NCBI GenBank assembly: GCA_037074765.1
Contig: JBAMDO010000036.1
Span: 124,001-188,000 of the forward strand
DNA: 64,000 nt
Reading direction: 5' to 3'
DNA from: Mansonella perstans
Taxonomy: Eukaryota > Nematoda > Chromadorea > Rhabditida > Onchocercidae
Part shown: in pieces, positions 35,946-49,100 of the stretch
Layout of the letters: each line of letters starts with the position of its first letter
Numbering within the stretch: the stretch's first letter is position 1
The notes under the pieces: model-generated
What the model was told of the DNA's origin: nothing
The model's input: the letters and a program-made list of their open reading frames with translations, nothing else
Database searches by the model: none
Translations under genes and position numbers: made by a program

Positions 35946-38251
35946 ATGTTAAAACCTTCTGAAGCGAATAAAACTCCTAGAACAGATGAAAACGATGCAG
36001 CAATGATCGAACAGATTAATAGACAGAAAAAAGAAATTGAAGAAGAAGTAAATTTAACATTTAATGTTAAGCCAATAATAGTCATATGATTGTATATGTA
36101 GAAGAAACTAAATTGAGTTTTTTGGCTACAAAAATTTTCTTGCAGATTCTGGGAGAAAATAAAGTATTCTTTTTTGAAGTAGAAAATTTTATGATCTTAC
36201 TGATATGTATGTCCATTCTTAAATGAGAAATTAGGTATTACAATTTCAGTGATGATTCTAATATTATTTGTAATTTTTGCCAAGTAATGTCACATTTTGC
36301 TATTTTTCTTTTAAAGTTTTAAACTTAGATTTATTAGGGAATTTATTGCACTTCATTATTATTTTATTGGTGAATTATTTATTACTCATACAAAGGAAAA
36401 TGATGATATAGAAGGATGATTTAGGTCAAGAAGGAGCAACCATTGGTTGGTCAGAAGGAATCAATTAACATCTTGTTAAATGAATATGACCAAAACAAAA
36501 GTGTTGAATATTATCAGAAATCACAGGTAATTAACAGTTTTGAGAGAATTGACAAAGATATTTTTCTTTTTGTAATTATTGATATTGCTTTTGAGGTTTT
36601 CGTGTCAAAAAACACGCCGCCGATAGTAGTTGCAATACGCTTTGCAGTGTTTTCGTAATAATTTCGCAAAGTAGTAAAGTGATTTTTTTAGGAATTAGCG
36701 AAAGTATATAAATCTATACGTCGTATTCGTGGCGATGGTTGCTGTTTCTATCGAGCTCTTCTTTGTGCGCAGTTACAATATCTTTTAAATGATCCGGAAG
36801 AATTAACTAGGTTTTCTTTTTTTCGACTGTTGGGAATTAGTTAAATTTACGAGAACTTTTAGAAAATATTTCAGACTGTTAATTATAATCAAGTTTCGTC
36901 ATTGCAGATTTACAAAAGTATGTAAAGAGTGGCGACAGCGTTTAACGAAACTTGGATTTCCAGAATTCACTACAAATGACTTTTGTGATTGGGTACTTTT
37001 TTTCTTTTTGCGAAATATAGACAGTTGTACAGATAGCAGACATTGGAGAGGGTCGGTGACTTAACCAGTATCTGAAAAAAATATTTATATGTACCAACTG
37101 GTAATGGCAGCTCCATAGTTTGCTTTTCGAAAAAGATTCTTGTGGTTCTTTTTTTTTAAAGTACGCCTCTCAAGTTTTTTTTTTTAATCTCTAAGCAAGA
37201 GTATGCGAAGGAATTGAAAATGCTTTTATTGTAATAGCTTATTCAGTTCGATGAATTGCTGGATGATATTGCAGCGGCGAAATATGATGAAAATTCGCTT
37301 GTGGAAGCCCTGAATGAAGAAGGCCGCTCAAATTACTACGTAACTTTCTTTAGGTTTTTATCTTTTCTGAATAATTTACAATTATGTGTAAGTTTATCAG
37401 AGGTTGGTCGCATATTGGATGTTGTCCTTCCTTACAAAGAAAATGACCTGTAAGAAATAAGAGGTCCTACAATGTTTCTTACGCGGTATTATATCTCTTT
37501 TTAATCCACAAAGATTAACATAATATTGTCGAGTTATACAAATCTAACGTTATTATATAATTTTTTTTCAAAAACCTTTAAGCAATCTGAAAATTTGCTT
37601 CATTTTCTGTACTTCAGGTTAATCACATCCGGTTACTTGCGAGAAAATGCAGCTGATTACGAAGGTTTTATTGATGGTGGTCGTACCATGGAGGAATTTT
37701 GTCAATCTGAAATAGAACCAATGTTTAAAGATAGCGACCATTTAGCAGTTATTGCTTTAACCAAAGCTATAGGTATTTGCTTATTATTTAAGGAATTTAC
37801 GATATGCATTTGCACTAAAGCATTGATAAATAAATCGAGACGAAGATTTGTTTTTTCGCAGTAGAGTCAATATGCTTAACTTTGACCAGAAAGTTTACTT
37901 GTTGCTTCTGCGAACTCTATAGATAGGATTTGCTATTTTAACTGCTTGCGGCTAAGATTTTGGAGGGACTTTAACTCAGTGACAGATTAAAAGTTCGGGA
38001 ATCAGAAGTATGGCAAAAACATCTTACAATCTTCAATTTTTAGCAAATAAAAAACTGTAAGGTGATGATAGATTCAATAGGACTGTGAACATAATAAATG
38101 GATTATAGGAGTATCAATTCGTATCGAATACATGGATCGAACAGCAGCGCTACAGCATGGCTGGTTTTACGATTTTCTAGTCGATAAAGAGCTACCAAAG
38201 CATTTTTTCCTGTATCGTCCGGGTCATTATGACATTATTTATAAGACTTAA
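35946..38251 (+). CDS. OTUB1: Otubain (OTUB1/OTUB2-type OTU deubiquitinase)
   Basis: Seven exons: 35946-36047, 36425-36526, 36692-36810, 36908-36992, 37238-37353, 37618-37772, 38109-38251; 273 residues in one frame (human OTUB1 271). The OTU core starts near residue 69. Asp83 and Cys86 (RGDGCCFYRALL) correspond to OTUB1 Asp88 and Cys91, with Cys85 where human has Asn. RLITSGYLRENA, FIDGGRTMEEFCQSEIEPM, and RPGHYDIIYKT (catalytic His266, Asp268) complete the family signature. Otubains cleave Lys48 ubiquitin chains and, in vertebrates, also inhibit E2 enzymes. The N-terminal 35 residues are polar and charged, as in OTUB1, where this arm contacts ubiquitin and E2, so OTUB1 is more likely than the shorter OTUB2. 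All catalytic residues are present. Start chosen at the first Met after the acceptor at 35943. Confidence 0.95.
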
Positions 38252-39430
38252 TGGTTTATTTTGTTTCTTCTCAGCGATTCTTTCTGTCTTCCGATTTCGA
38301 TTTGTTGCATCTGTTTCAAGTTCAAATTTTTGTTTAAATGTTTTTTTTTTCTTTTTTTTTTTTTTTGACGAAATATTAAGTTATAATAGCATGGAGACAA
38401 TGGTCTGATCAGTTGCTAGTTAAAGTTGACTATTGGCAATGTGAATTTCTTTCAGAAAAACCTTATCAAAATCAGTCAAACTACTAGTTGTAAAGAAAAT
38501 GAAAGAAAAAATGGTTGCGAAATTTACTTAGGAGATGCCTCTAACAAAAATTATTGGAATGAAGGGTTGCCGTAGAGATTAATTGAATTGAGTGTTTTTT
38601 CACTGTGCTCATTTTACCCTGAATCGTTAACTTGTTTCAAGAGGATTTTGTTGATTTCAGTGTGCTTCAGAATTCTTTCAGGTCTGTCTGGATTGATGAT
38701 AAAGTTTACCAAACCATTAGTTTCTGGAAAGATTCAGATGACTTTAATTTTATGATCTTTCACTCATCAAAAATCTAACCAGCGCTTGAATTGAGCTAAC
38801 TTTTTAATGGCTTAAATAACCTCATCCTTTCATTGTATACAATTATCCAATGGCTTAATGTTAGAAAATGTATTAAGCATAATTATGCGTGTATTTTTGG
38901 GAAATTCACTGAGGAATTTATAAGAAATTAGGTTTATGTCCCATATTTTTTATGTTATAGTGTTCGTGAATTCAATAAATATCAAATTTTCGGGTTACAC
39001 GGAGTCTGTGTTATCGTATGTATAGCGTTATCCAGAAAAATTCTTCATGTTTAATCACTTTTATGAGATTCTACAACATTTGAAAGTCTAGTTACAAATT
39101 TTTTTAAAAAAAAAGGTTCAATTAAAATTTGTTTAAATTGATTTATAAAAGGCATCGAAATATTCGGAAGATGTGGCAGAAGTATGATCGGTTTGTTTTG
39201 AGATAGGCATCTTTGTATATTTATTGCCAATATCGATTATTATCGGTAGAGCGGTACTCTCTGGCAATGTTGTCCGTACACAATCACTGGAAAATAAAAA
39301 TTTGTTCTTTTATTTTGCTTTTTTGTCCTGTTTCGCTTTAACTGTTTTAAAAGCCTAGTGGGAAATAGCTTAAATATCATGGCTGTATTGTGAAGATAAC
39401 AAAAGCATGTAACGTTGAGAAAAGAACAAA
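38252..39430. other. Convergent intergenic region, OTUB to the unidentified minus-strand gene
   Basis: AT-rich with a T-tract at about 38341-38367. No exon found. Confidence 0.5.
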
Positions 39431-40189
39431 CTAATTAATTAGGCCATGATGCATCATTTCAATTTCATCTCGTCCAATTTGTTGATTCCGCTCTAATATC
39501 ATCTATAAATGGAAGAGAGTTTGATAATTATCAGTATGTATGTGATTTAAAAGTATAAAAGGAATATGTATTATTGATTTTTTCGATATTTAGATTATAA
39601 AAAAATATGTTTTTGGGGTAAAGAAGAAATAAAAATGCAAATATTATAAAGTTATCAGTTTTTTGTCTCAAAAAAATTACATTTGAAATTACCATGTAAG
39701 TTTTTTTTTTCTCTAAACAGTTTCCATTTATTTTCTTTCTAGCAATAATGATGTTTTCTGTTTTTTTTTCTTTTTTTTTTTTTTTTTTTCTTAGCATAAG
39801 TTAAAAGTATTTGTAAAAAAGTAACTATTGTCCACATTGGCTCGTTTATTGCCTACCTTATTATAAATATTATCGTCGTATCCAGCATTGCTTCGCGATT
39901 CAGGAAGTACTATCGTCGGAAAATCATTTGATTGCTACAATACGTTATTGTTCAATAGACGATTATTAATTATTGGAATACTTTTTAAGTCTTCGTGAAT
40001 TTTAAACTGATCCCGAAAATTTTCTACAAACCTTACTGGCTCCAATCCCGTGCTCTGCTCCGACAATAAATCGATTGAAATAGTGGCGGACTGTTTTTTC
40101 CCCTTTTCATTTTCATCTGTTAATGTAGTGGTTGATTGAACGATCGATTCTTGTGGACGAGGTTTCGGTTGGAATTGTTTATAAGAATG
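39431..40189 (-). CDS. Unidentified spliced gene, 3' exons only
   Basis: Three exons in phase 0 with good splice signals: 40189-40037 (51 codons; acceptor TTTCAG, donor CCA|gtaagg), 39934-39857 (26 codons; acceptor TTGTAG, donor AAG|gtaggc) and 39502-39431 (ATGATATTAGAG to TAG). The encoded tail is polar, rich in Gln/Ser/Asp, and ends GLIN. The first exon may extend upstream in frame to an acceptor near 40284. Further upstream, 40931 to about 40850 encodes a 20-residue hydrophobic stretch after an acceptor and a Met (40922), and 41000-40980 has a short ATG-bearing segment. A single-pass membrane protein with a cytosolic polar tail would fit, but I could not join these pieces in phase. No family recognised. 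Confidence 0.5.
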
Positions 40190-42040
40190 CTGAAATTTGA
40201 TTATGTTCAGTACGAGGGAAAAATCATGATTTATATCATACTGTTTAGCTAACTTATTGCTGTTGTTGTTATATCCTACCTGTAGTATGTTATGGTAGAT
40301 TAATTGATAGTAATTTTTTCCGAAGAATTATTATTTCGGTGAATGATTATGTAATAAATTCTACTTCATTGTATGACAATAATAATTATTGCACTGTCGC
40401 GAGCCAAAGAGAGCAGAAAAGTTAACGACTGTATTCAAATTAGCAAGCTATTTATTCGATACTTATAAATAAAATGAGAATCATGTTGGAATTATCACCA
40501 AGAATTTGTCCACATTATCTGATTATATTAGACGAATATTTGCGAAGATGAACGATTAGTTGGAAGGCGATTATCAATTGTTACCTCTTACGGATAAGTT
40601 TTGTTATCCATGGGAATTTCAAACTATTCATTATTAATTAACTAGTAATGAATTTAAAGTATTTCAATACTTGAATAATTTAATAAAACTTTTCTTTCTC
40701 ATCCTTAGATACGATCATGTCGTCATCACTGTGTATCTCTAATTTATAACGTTCGTATCACTGTCATTGATAGTTTCTTTGGCAATGACAATGCAGTACA
40801 AATAAAAGAAAAAATTAATGAAATTGATGATAAATACTTATTTGAAATAAATATATAAAAAGTATAAGTATAAATAGTATCGGAGTGATAACAGAAAATG
40901 TATCATTTTGTGAAAATGACATGCTCAAATGCTGAAAGATAGAATAATAGCACTATTCGAGTCTTACTGAAAAGGTCCAGACATGATGATGTGATCGAGA
41001 AACCTGATGATCTGATAATCAAGTTTAAACATGTGTGATACGATCATGTTTTAATAATTAATGAGATTATTTTTGCAATTCTTTATTCACAACAATATCT
41101 ATTTGATAGTGAATTTCAAAAACAAAAAGCGAAAGAGAAAGGAAGAAAAAAACAATTTTACTCATAACCTGAATATTCCAGATGAACATCATAGTAGCAA
41201 TAATACCCATTATTGTAAGTGTTGTGACGCTTGCGACTCGAATTATTTTATGAAAAGCTGATACTTCTTCAAGACTATTTTCTACAGCAACAAAAATTGT
41301 CCTCTAAAACATTTATTAACTAATTAGTATAAATTAATGTGTATATTTAGGTTTGAAACTAGATGATATATTCAAAATATTAGTGAAATGTTTTTTGTCT
41401 ATTGATTCAATATATTAAATATAAATTAAACTAGCAGTAAACATACCTTAATAGTAATGAAAGTATTATTGTTTGATTGCACCATTAATATTATATTAAG
41501 ACTAAATAACAAAGCATAAATTTCTCGGGACATATCGACCGCTTCTGTCATCTGAATGAAATACTTACCAACTAATAAATTTATGCAATTTTTGGTTAAA
41601 ATATTTTTTTAATGGGTATATTTAATCGATTGATTGCATGCATGCTTCGTTTTTGCCAATGATTTATGATTATTTCTCATTAATAAAATTTCATAAGTTC
41701 GATTATTTAAATAATTAAATTGAATTCTGAAATCTTTCTTCCTTTCTTTCGCCATATTTATATGATTACAATTTATTGACTTGCTATTCATTTTATATCT
41801 TTTTCTTTCCGTTTTTGAGGAATGAATTGAATCTTTTGAATTGATTGCAGAATTGTTTTCGTTTATATTTTTCTCTACATTTCAATTGTTTTTTCATTTC
41901 TTATACTGTATTACCATACACTTGTTATGCAAATGAAAAGTGTTAGTCGATATTTTTGAATGCACTTTTCCAATCATTTTGTTGGTTTCCTGTAGCTACT
42001 GATGGTTTCGTTATATGGTATTTCGATGACGCTCCTATTT

Positions 42041-42152
42041 TAATGGTTTTATTTTTTTTTAATGGTTTTATTTTTTCATAAAATAAGATGGTTTTATTTT
42101 TTTAATGGTTTTATTTTTTTTTAATGGTTTTATTTTTCCATAAAATAAGAAT
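42041..42152. repeat. AATGGTTTTATTTTT tandem repeat
   Basis: Five to six irregular copies of AATGGTTTTA plus a T-run, two of them followed by CATAAAATAAGA. Confidence 0.85.
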
Positions 42153-42521
42153 GATTCATTTGATTAACGTTTGTGTTTGTATTTGTGATATGTATGTTTA
42201 TGCATGTATGGGTATGTGTATGAAGATGGAAAAACAAATTGATTGAAGAATGAATTAAATTTTAAGATTAAAATGAGATCATTCACTAATTATTATTGAT
42301 TAAAGTAATGCAATGGGCGAAATATGTAGAAACATTTAGATCAAACTTTTGGGTCATTTTATTTGTAATCTAATATCGCTCTCTTCAATATCTTGAAATT
42401 TTTAATATTTATTAAATCACTCTCTCTCTCTCTATCTCTCTCTGTCTTTCTCTTTCTCCCTGTCCCTCTCTTCTTTAATATCATGAAAATTTTTCCATAA
42501 AATAAGAATGATTCATTTGAT
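42133..42521. repeat. 32-bp direct repeat pair
   Basis: A block starting TTTTTCCATAAAATAAGAAT occurs at 42133-42164 and 42490-42521, flanking the CT microsatellite. Confidence 0.85.
42421..42475. repeat. CT-rich microsatellite
   Basis: TCTCTCTCTCTCTA followed by imperfect pyrimidine-only sequence. Confidence 0.9.
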
Positions 42522-42963
42522 AACGGAATTGATAAGGTTCATAATTGGAAAAGAGATAGTTGATAGTGCAAAACTTATTGTATGCTGTAAAGATGTAGTT
42601 CTTTCTCTGTTCCAGTTAGATGAGATCAATTTACGTAATTAATTTGCGTATTTCGATGAATGAAAAGGATGGATGAGGTTGTGAAATTTAAATTGATTGG
42701 GATGGAAGAGGAATTGTCATAAATTAATAACTTTTAATAATCGGTCAATATTAATTCAGATTTCAATATGTTCATTTTTAAAAACAGAAACATTTTTTTC
42801 TTTTTCTAACTTCTATTATTAAAAAAAAACAATGATTTTAGAGTGAAAAAAAAAAAAAAAAAAAAAAAAACAGTAAAGAAACAAAAGAAATCACGAAGTC
42901 ATTGACAGTGAGATTGAATGTAAATGATACGATTACGTGAACGTAAGGAGTTACGATCATTAA

Positions 42964-45614
42964 ATGGGACTTCTACGACAAATCTTCCGTCCACTGTTGG
43001 GTATCTTCTTTGGTATAATACTTTTATTATCATCATTCGTCGGTGATTCAGTGATTATGATAACTTTACCATTACTTTTTTTCAATCGTCATCAACAGTG
43101 GCGTGTATGTATGGATCATGCTATCAGCTTCTGGATTATTCTACCTGTTGTAAGTTTTATTTTTTTTCGAAAATTTTTTGTTCCTATTTTACCACTAATT
43201 TTGTCCAATCATTTTTATTTATTACCGCTTTACTGTAATCGTTTTAGTTGCATAAAATTTTTTTATCAAATTTACTGTTGGAGTATTTTACAGCGATGCT
43301 TTTCATCCAAATTATAACACACTAAAAGAATTATTAACATTGATAATCATGGATAAAGTAATAATGATAGTTGAAGCGAAGTAATATTTATAAAATTATA
43401 TTGTTCAGTTCGGTCTAAGTGAAATATAGTAGTCGTCAATGTAAACTAGATTATTTTGTATATTGATTTGAATTAAATGAAATTTTTAATGTGAATTTCT
43501 TCTAGAAATTAGTCTATTGTATCTGAAAATTCGCAACATTTACTATCGAATTACTACCGTTTTTCCTGTTTCTCTGATTTATTTGCAACCGAAAGATTTG
43601 ATAGTTGTACAAGTGATGCATTGATTACGATCGTCACTGTTACATTGAACTGCTAATTAAGAAGCCTCTACAAAAGTTTCCTTTCCTTACAAATATTATT
43701 GTTCATTCATTTTAGACTTTTTTGGAATACATATTTGGTGTAAAATTCAAAATAACAGGTGATACAATTGATTACGATCGTCCAGCAGCAATAATAATGA
43801 ATCATCGGACAAGACTTGATTGGATGTTTTTTTGGGCGGCATTATTTAAGATAAATCCTTGGCTGTTGATAAGCTCAAAAATTATTTTAAAAGCTGAACT
43901 TCGTCGTTTGCCAGGAGCAGGTTTTCTTTCTCATTTTCTAAAATTCCTCATAAAATTTACAGTCGAGATTTCTTTTCTTACATTTGGAAAATTTCGCAAC
44001 AATAATATTGATATATTGTAATTAAATTAATTTGAATTATATTGAAATTAAATTAATTTGATTTATATTGAAATCAAATTAATTTGAGTTGGTTAAGAAG
44101 TGCGAAAAAAAGTTACTTATTGAAATATTGAGCAATTATTTGATTTATTGAAGGTTTTGGAATGGAAGCAAATCAGTTCATTTTTTTGGATCGCAAATTA
44201 AAAACAGACAAGGAGCGAATATCAGAAGCAATCCAATACTATGCGTCTGTTGGACGTAATTATCAGGTTTTTCTTATCAAAAAAAAAAATTGAAATGACT
44301 GATTAAATTCCTACTGTATACTGTGTTCCATTTTAGTTAATACTTTTACTTTGCGTATTTTGTGTACTATTCCAAATTTTCAGAAAATTTTAACGATTTT
44401 AAATGATTTGACCAGCACAATTAATCATTCATTTTCTTGTTCGTTCATTTTAGATATTATTATTTCCTGAAGGAACAGATAAAACGCCTGGCACAACGAT
44501 AAGAAGCAATATGTATGCAAAGAAAAATGGTTTGAAGGAACTAAACAATCTTATCTATCCACGGGCAGCCGGATTCATTCATCTTATCAATGAGATGAAA
44601 CGATGTTTGTTTATCAAATCAATCGAATTATTTCTGTTCTCATTGAATTGATAACAATTTACAAATGTTCAGATAATTATATCGAATGTATTTATGATGT
44701 GACAATTGCTTATCCGGAAAATGTTGTCCAATCTGAAATTAGTCTTATGTTAACTGGACGTACACCACAGAAAGTATTATTTCATATCGAACGAATCGAT
44801 GTATCATGCTTACCGCTTAAAGATCATGAAATTGCTCAATGGATTAATGAGTATTTATCTTAATTTTCTAGTTTATTTTGATTAAGGATTTTCAGATTGT
44901 ACGATTTTGATACAATGACAATTATATTTTATATGTTAAGTATGAATACAAAGAAATTAAAATGTTAGTATGAAAAAATGAATGTATTTAAAGAGGTATG
45001 AGGAAGAAATGACAACTTTCAAGAGGTAAAATTCTTAAGTTAAATTTGAAAAGGAAGATGATTCCTACTCAAAATATTGCAATTTTTGGATTATGGATTG
45101 AAAAGGACAAGAAATTAGATTTATTTTATTCACAGCAATCATCACGCAAACAATTCCCAAACGACGAGAACAAATTTATATGGGAGGTAAGTGACAAGGA
45201 AATTTAGGGTTCGTACGATACAGAAAAAGATGAAGATATATTGAGAAGGAAACGACCTCGAAGATTTATTTACTTAATGATTGATCATTTTAGGAAGATA
45301 ATTCACTTCAAAAAATTGTCAAATTATTTACACTCTGTTTCTGGTTATTACTAACTATTATTTGGCTTTATCACATGACATTTCTACGATTTCTTCAAGT
45401 AATACGTTGAATCTTTTCAATTTAATTCAGTTATATTTGAATTCATTTGACTTATTACACCTAAACAAAACCTATATGTGATCAATAAATTTAGGTGATT
45501 TCTGCATATTGTTTTTTTGCATATGTTTATATATATGGTAGGTATGGTGGTATCCAACGAATGGTATATGTCAAATGGTCGCATGCAATGGGAGCGAAAA
45601 CAGTTCGTTGGTAA
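42964..45614 (+). CDS. LCLAT1: Lysocardiolipin/lysophospholipid acyltransferase (LCLAT1/AGPAT-type)
   Basis: Exons: 42964-43149, 43716-43920, 44154-44266, 44454-44604, 44673-44850, then 45136-45186, 45294-45398, 45495-45614 (TAA). An N-terminal hydrophobic segment (LLGIFFGIILLLSSFVG) is followed by motif I NHRTRLDW (residues 91-98, catalytic His92/Asp97), LKAELRRLPGAGFGMEA, FLDRK, motif III FPEGT (172-176), the RSN..A.KNGLK..YPRAAGF block and TIAYPENVVQSE. Order and spacing match LCLAT1, an ER/mitochondria-associated enzyme that re-acylates lysocardiolipin and other lysophospholipids. Two C-terminal hydrophobic exons end in RYGGIQRM..KW, like the human tail. The link from 44850 to 45136 is unresolved: an exon near 44995-45025 (YEEEMTTFK) looks right for the family but its phase does not fit. 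Without it the frame would stop at 44863. Confidence 0.88.
44013..44090. repeat. 26-bp tandem repeat, three copies (LCLAT1 intron 2)
   Basis: ATATTGAAATTAAATTAATT-type unit at about 44013, 44039 and 44065 with a few substitutions. Confidence 0.85.
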
Positions 45615-46150
45615 TATTTTATTGTTAATCGATTATCGATTTCAAAGCTTAACCCAACCAAGTTCATCTATTTTGTAATTTTTGAATATCCGGGAAAATA
45701 CAACATTAACAATTTTTCAATTTTATCAACCTAAAGCGATACTACTATGTTCAGCATATACGGTAGTTATAGAATCTCCGATCCATATACCAAAATCCTG
45801 TAACTGTTTTTTCTTCCTTAAAAAGCCAAACTGGAATGTGTTTCAGAGTGCCATTTATTATATTAAAATGACCAAATTAATAAATATAAAATCAAAATGG
45901 AGAAATATTAGTTAAACAGTAAATTCAAAGCATATTCATGGTATTTAAAATTTGAATTCACGATTAGTTTCCAATTTATGAAGGTTTTTTTTAATATCCT
46001 TTTTCCAGAAAAGCAAATATCATACAAGATTGTCGGAACAAAGAAACACCAGAAAAAATACGCAAATTCGAATCCGCAATGTGAATATGAAACAATTAAA
46101 CTTCTCAGTTTACAATAATTATCGCATGGTTAATTCAAACAAAAAATTAA
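45615..46150. other. Convergent intergenic region LCLAT1 to USP39
   Basis: AT-rich 3'-UTR type sequence between two stop codons that face each other. No gene seen. Confidence 0.6.
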
Positions 46151-49100
46151 TTATTGTTCCATTTTGTTCATAGCTTCTTCGTCTTCACCTCCTTCTGTCT
46201 CACCAGCTCGCTGCTCACGCGTTTTTGAAGTATTCAAACGCCAGACCTAAAGTTTTTCAAGAAATTTTCAAGTACATAAATGAAATTGGAAACGAACCTC
46301 CGTAAACATTAATCATAATTCTTTAAACATCAAACTGAATAAACGCTGACAAATAAGAGAACCTGTATGTAAGATTCGGCCAGCGTAATCATCTGTGGCA
46401 GTATTTCCTTCACATGCAAGTCTTCCAGTTCATACCATTTCTGGGTGCCCTAAAAATAACTGATATTACTGAGGCCAAATTGATATAATTCCACTCTTTT
46501 CGATTGAGATATAGAACAATAGTGAATAGAAGTAATAAAAAGAAACGAACATTATGAAGGATTTGAATACGATAAGAGCCAGATGATGGCGGACCGTCAT
46601 GTACGATATTTGAAACGAGATCATAGGTTGTATATTTATGTAGAGGACGCATCTCTTCCGCCAAACAATCATACAAGTCAACATTACTGAAACAAAAACA
46701 TGTTTATCATAATTACTTATTTTTGAGCAATTTTTGAAACTGTAAAGTAAAAAGATGTCTATTAGACCGGAATTTTTCCCAATACCTGAGTGAAATATTC
46801 GGTTTATAAAGCATTACCAAACGCTCAACATCTGAATCAGTCTTACAAGAAATGATTACAAGTTAATCAACGTATTCATGTTAAGGTATATTGCAAAATT
46901 CTCTATTCATTACCTTATAGGAAAATTAACAATTGTCGGGTTTTTTTCGACGAACCACTGATTCTTATGAAATCTTTTGTAGGTTATAATTAAATAAGGT
47001 GGCAAACGAACTAGTTGAAAACGTTTCATGAAATTCTCACTGTATGTTTTATATTCCTGGAAAAAAAATTGAGATGAAATAGGTAACAAAGAATTTTAGT
47101 GCATCCACAAATAAACTGTTATGCTAATAAATGTAAAAAAAAAATATCGGGAAAAAGAAAAGGATAGTGACCTTTTCAGTGGCTCCGTTAAATTTAGTTA
47201 ACAGCACAGAAAGTGGAACTTGTGGTATAATATTCTGCAACAATTCATCACGATACAAAGGGGCAGCTGGCAAATCCAATGTGAGGTAAAGGAATGGAAT
47301 TTCGAGTTTCTTCTCTGAAAGAAGAAAATTCAGAATGAATTTAATGAATTTTCAACTTAAGGAAATGATATCACATAAATAATAAAATACTAAACAGAAT
47401 CTCCAGAACCTTTATATTCATCAGTTTCCAACAGAGTTTTTCGTGCCTCCTCAGTAGTTTCCACTGGTATTACTTTTCGTGTAAATTCATGCAGTCTACC
47501 TCGGAATATCTTATAGATAATGGATGACGATGTTTTGCGAGTACCATTCAATGCTGTATGAAGGGTATTCAATAAAAAATTCAAGAATTCGGCTGCGTCA
47601 CCTGTAATTTTTCGAAAATATCCGTCAAGAAATACAATTTAACTTCGAAAATTTTTCGTTTTCTTTAAATTATAAGCCATTCATAATCATTTATCATTTT
47701 TCAAAACAAAGAAGCAAACCTTGCTTAGTGATCTGGAATTTTTTGTCGCTGCATAATACACTGGCTTGCAGCATTTCATGAGGTGAAACATGTGCTTTGA
47801 ATGCCTTCGGATTCCATAATTTTCTGATTAATTCACCAAAACGCTTCGGCAACAATGTTAGTTTATCGCCAGGTGGCCTTTTTATATCAGTGTAATTTTC
47901 TTCACGCAGAAAGTAATCACGAAGGGGAGGAACATGTGAAAACGCCTGAAACATACAAAATACTTTCATCGATGAATAAATAAACATTACTTAAAAACCT
48001 TCCCAATTTATTCAATACTATTTAAACTGCTTTTGCTAGAACGACGTTGCACATATTTTTCAATTTGCAGCAGAATGAGAAAATACCACCGATTATTAGA
48101 GACTGCGGAAATATTACCAAAGTATTAGGGACCACGGGAATATCAAATGCAAGTGAACGCTAATTATTAACTTGAGCGTTCAGTTATTCCGTGTTAAATA
48201 TGAAGCAAAAATTTTGAAAAAAATCCTCACATGCAGGACCACATTTTCATAATCATTGGCCTTGATATTGTTCAGGCCAACAACACCAGGATGATAAGTT
48301 GTTCCATCAAAAGCACGAGCCATCTTTCCTATCTTATCAATTTCCATGATATATTTTGTCGTGTAGGTTGGTTTCAACACATACTAAAAAACTCATGTAC
48401 TATTTCCTTTTAGAAACACTTCAAACACATTTTTCTACTTCATAAAATATTGACAATCTTCCCCATAAGTTATATTAATAACAACCTTGATATCATCCAA
48501 CGATGGATCAATGATTTCATAGTTATCTGGCAAACAGTAAAATTTCAGAGTGCTTAGATTCAGGAAAACTCGATGATTGGTATCCAGTGAATGGGTGTAC
48601 GCATGCGTGCTGGTGCCTCGGCCCTGAAAATCATCTAAAAGTATGACCGCTTGCTAATTTTCGCCAATACCTGAGTCAAAGTCACTAAACGATTACCAAG
48701 CAATCCTCTACTCCTCTACAGGTTAAGATTTACCTGGAAATATTTCCCGCAAACCATACAAGCATAAACATTGATGTGTGATAATGAAATGGAACACAGC
48801 TTTTCGAAATCAAAATCTAACGCGCACCTGAAACAATAATTGAGTAGCTAGAAAGGAAGCAAGAACTTCTGTAGTAAAATTTAAAAATTGAAACAAAAAA
48901 AAAATTAATTCAAAAAAAATACCTGTCAATGGTATCCAAATATGGGCACTGTCGACTTGGCTTTTCAATTTGAGCCTTTTTTAACGACCAAACCGCATCA
49001 TTATCCGCATCAAGCAGTTCTGGATGCTCCTGTTCCTCTTTCAACAGCCTGGCAATTTCCAATTCTCTTGCTGTTGGCTCTTTTTTGATATTATCTGTGT

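Larger units (their letters stand above)
40290..42963. other. Region upstream of LCLAT1 (includes possible 5' exons of the minus-strand gene)
   Basis: AT-rich. Possible minus-strand exons near 40850-41000 (see the unidentified gene). Otherwise repeats: an A/T-rich tandem at 42041-42152, a duplicated 32-mer, a CT microsatellite at 42421-42475 and an A-tract at 42848-42870. Short open frames in this span lack splice support. Confidence 0.45.

Noticed and set aside
46763..46855. Exon-like open segment between two USP39 exons (reads DSDVERLVMLYKP)
   Set aside because: Including it breaks phase; skipping it joins VNFPIS to NVDLYDCL exactly as in USP39.
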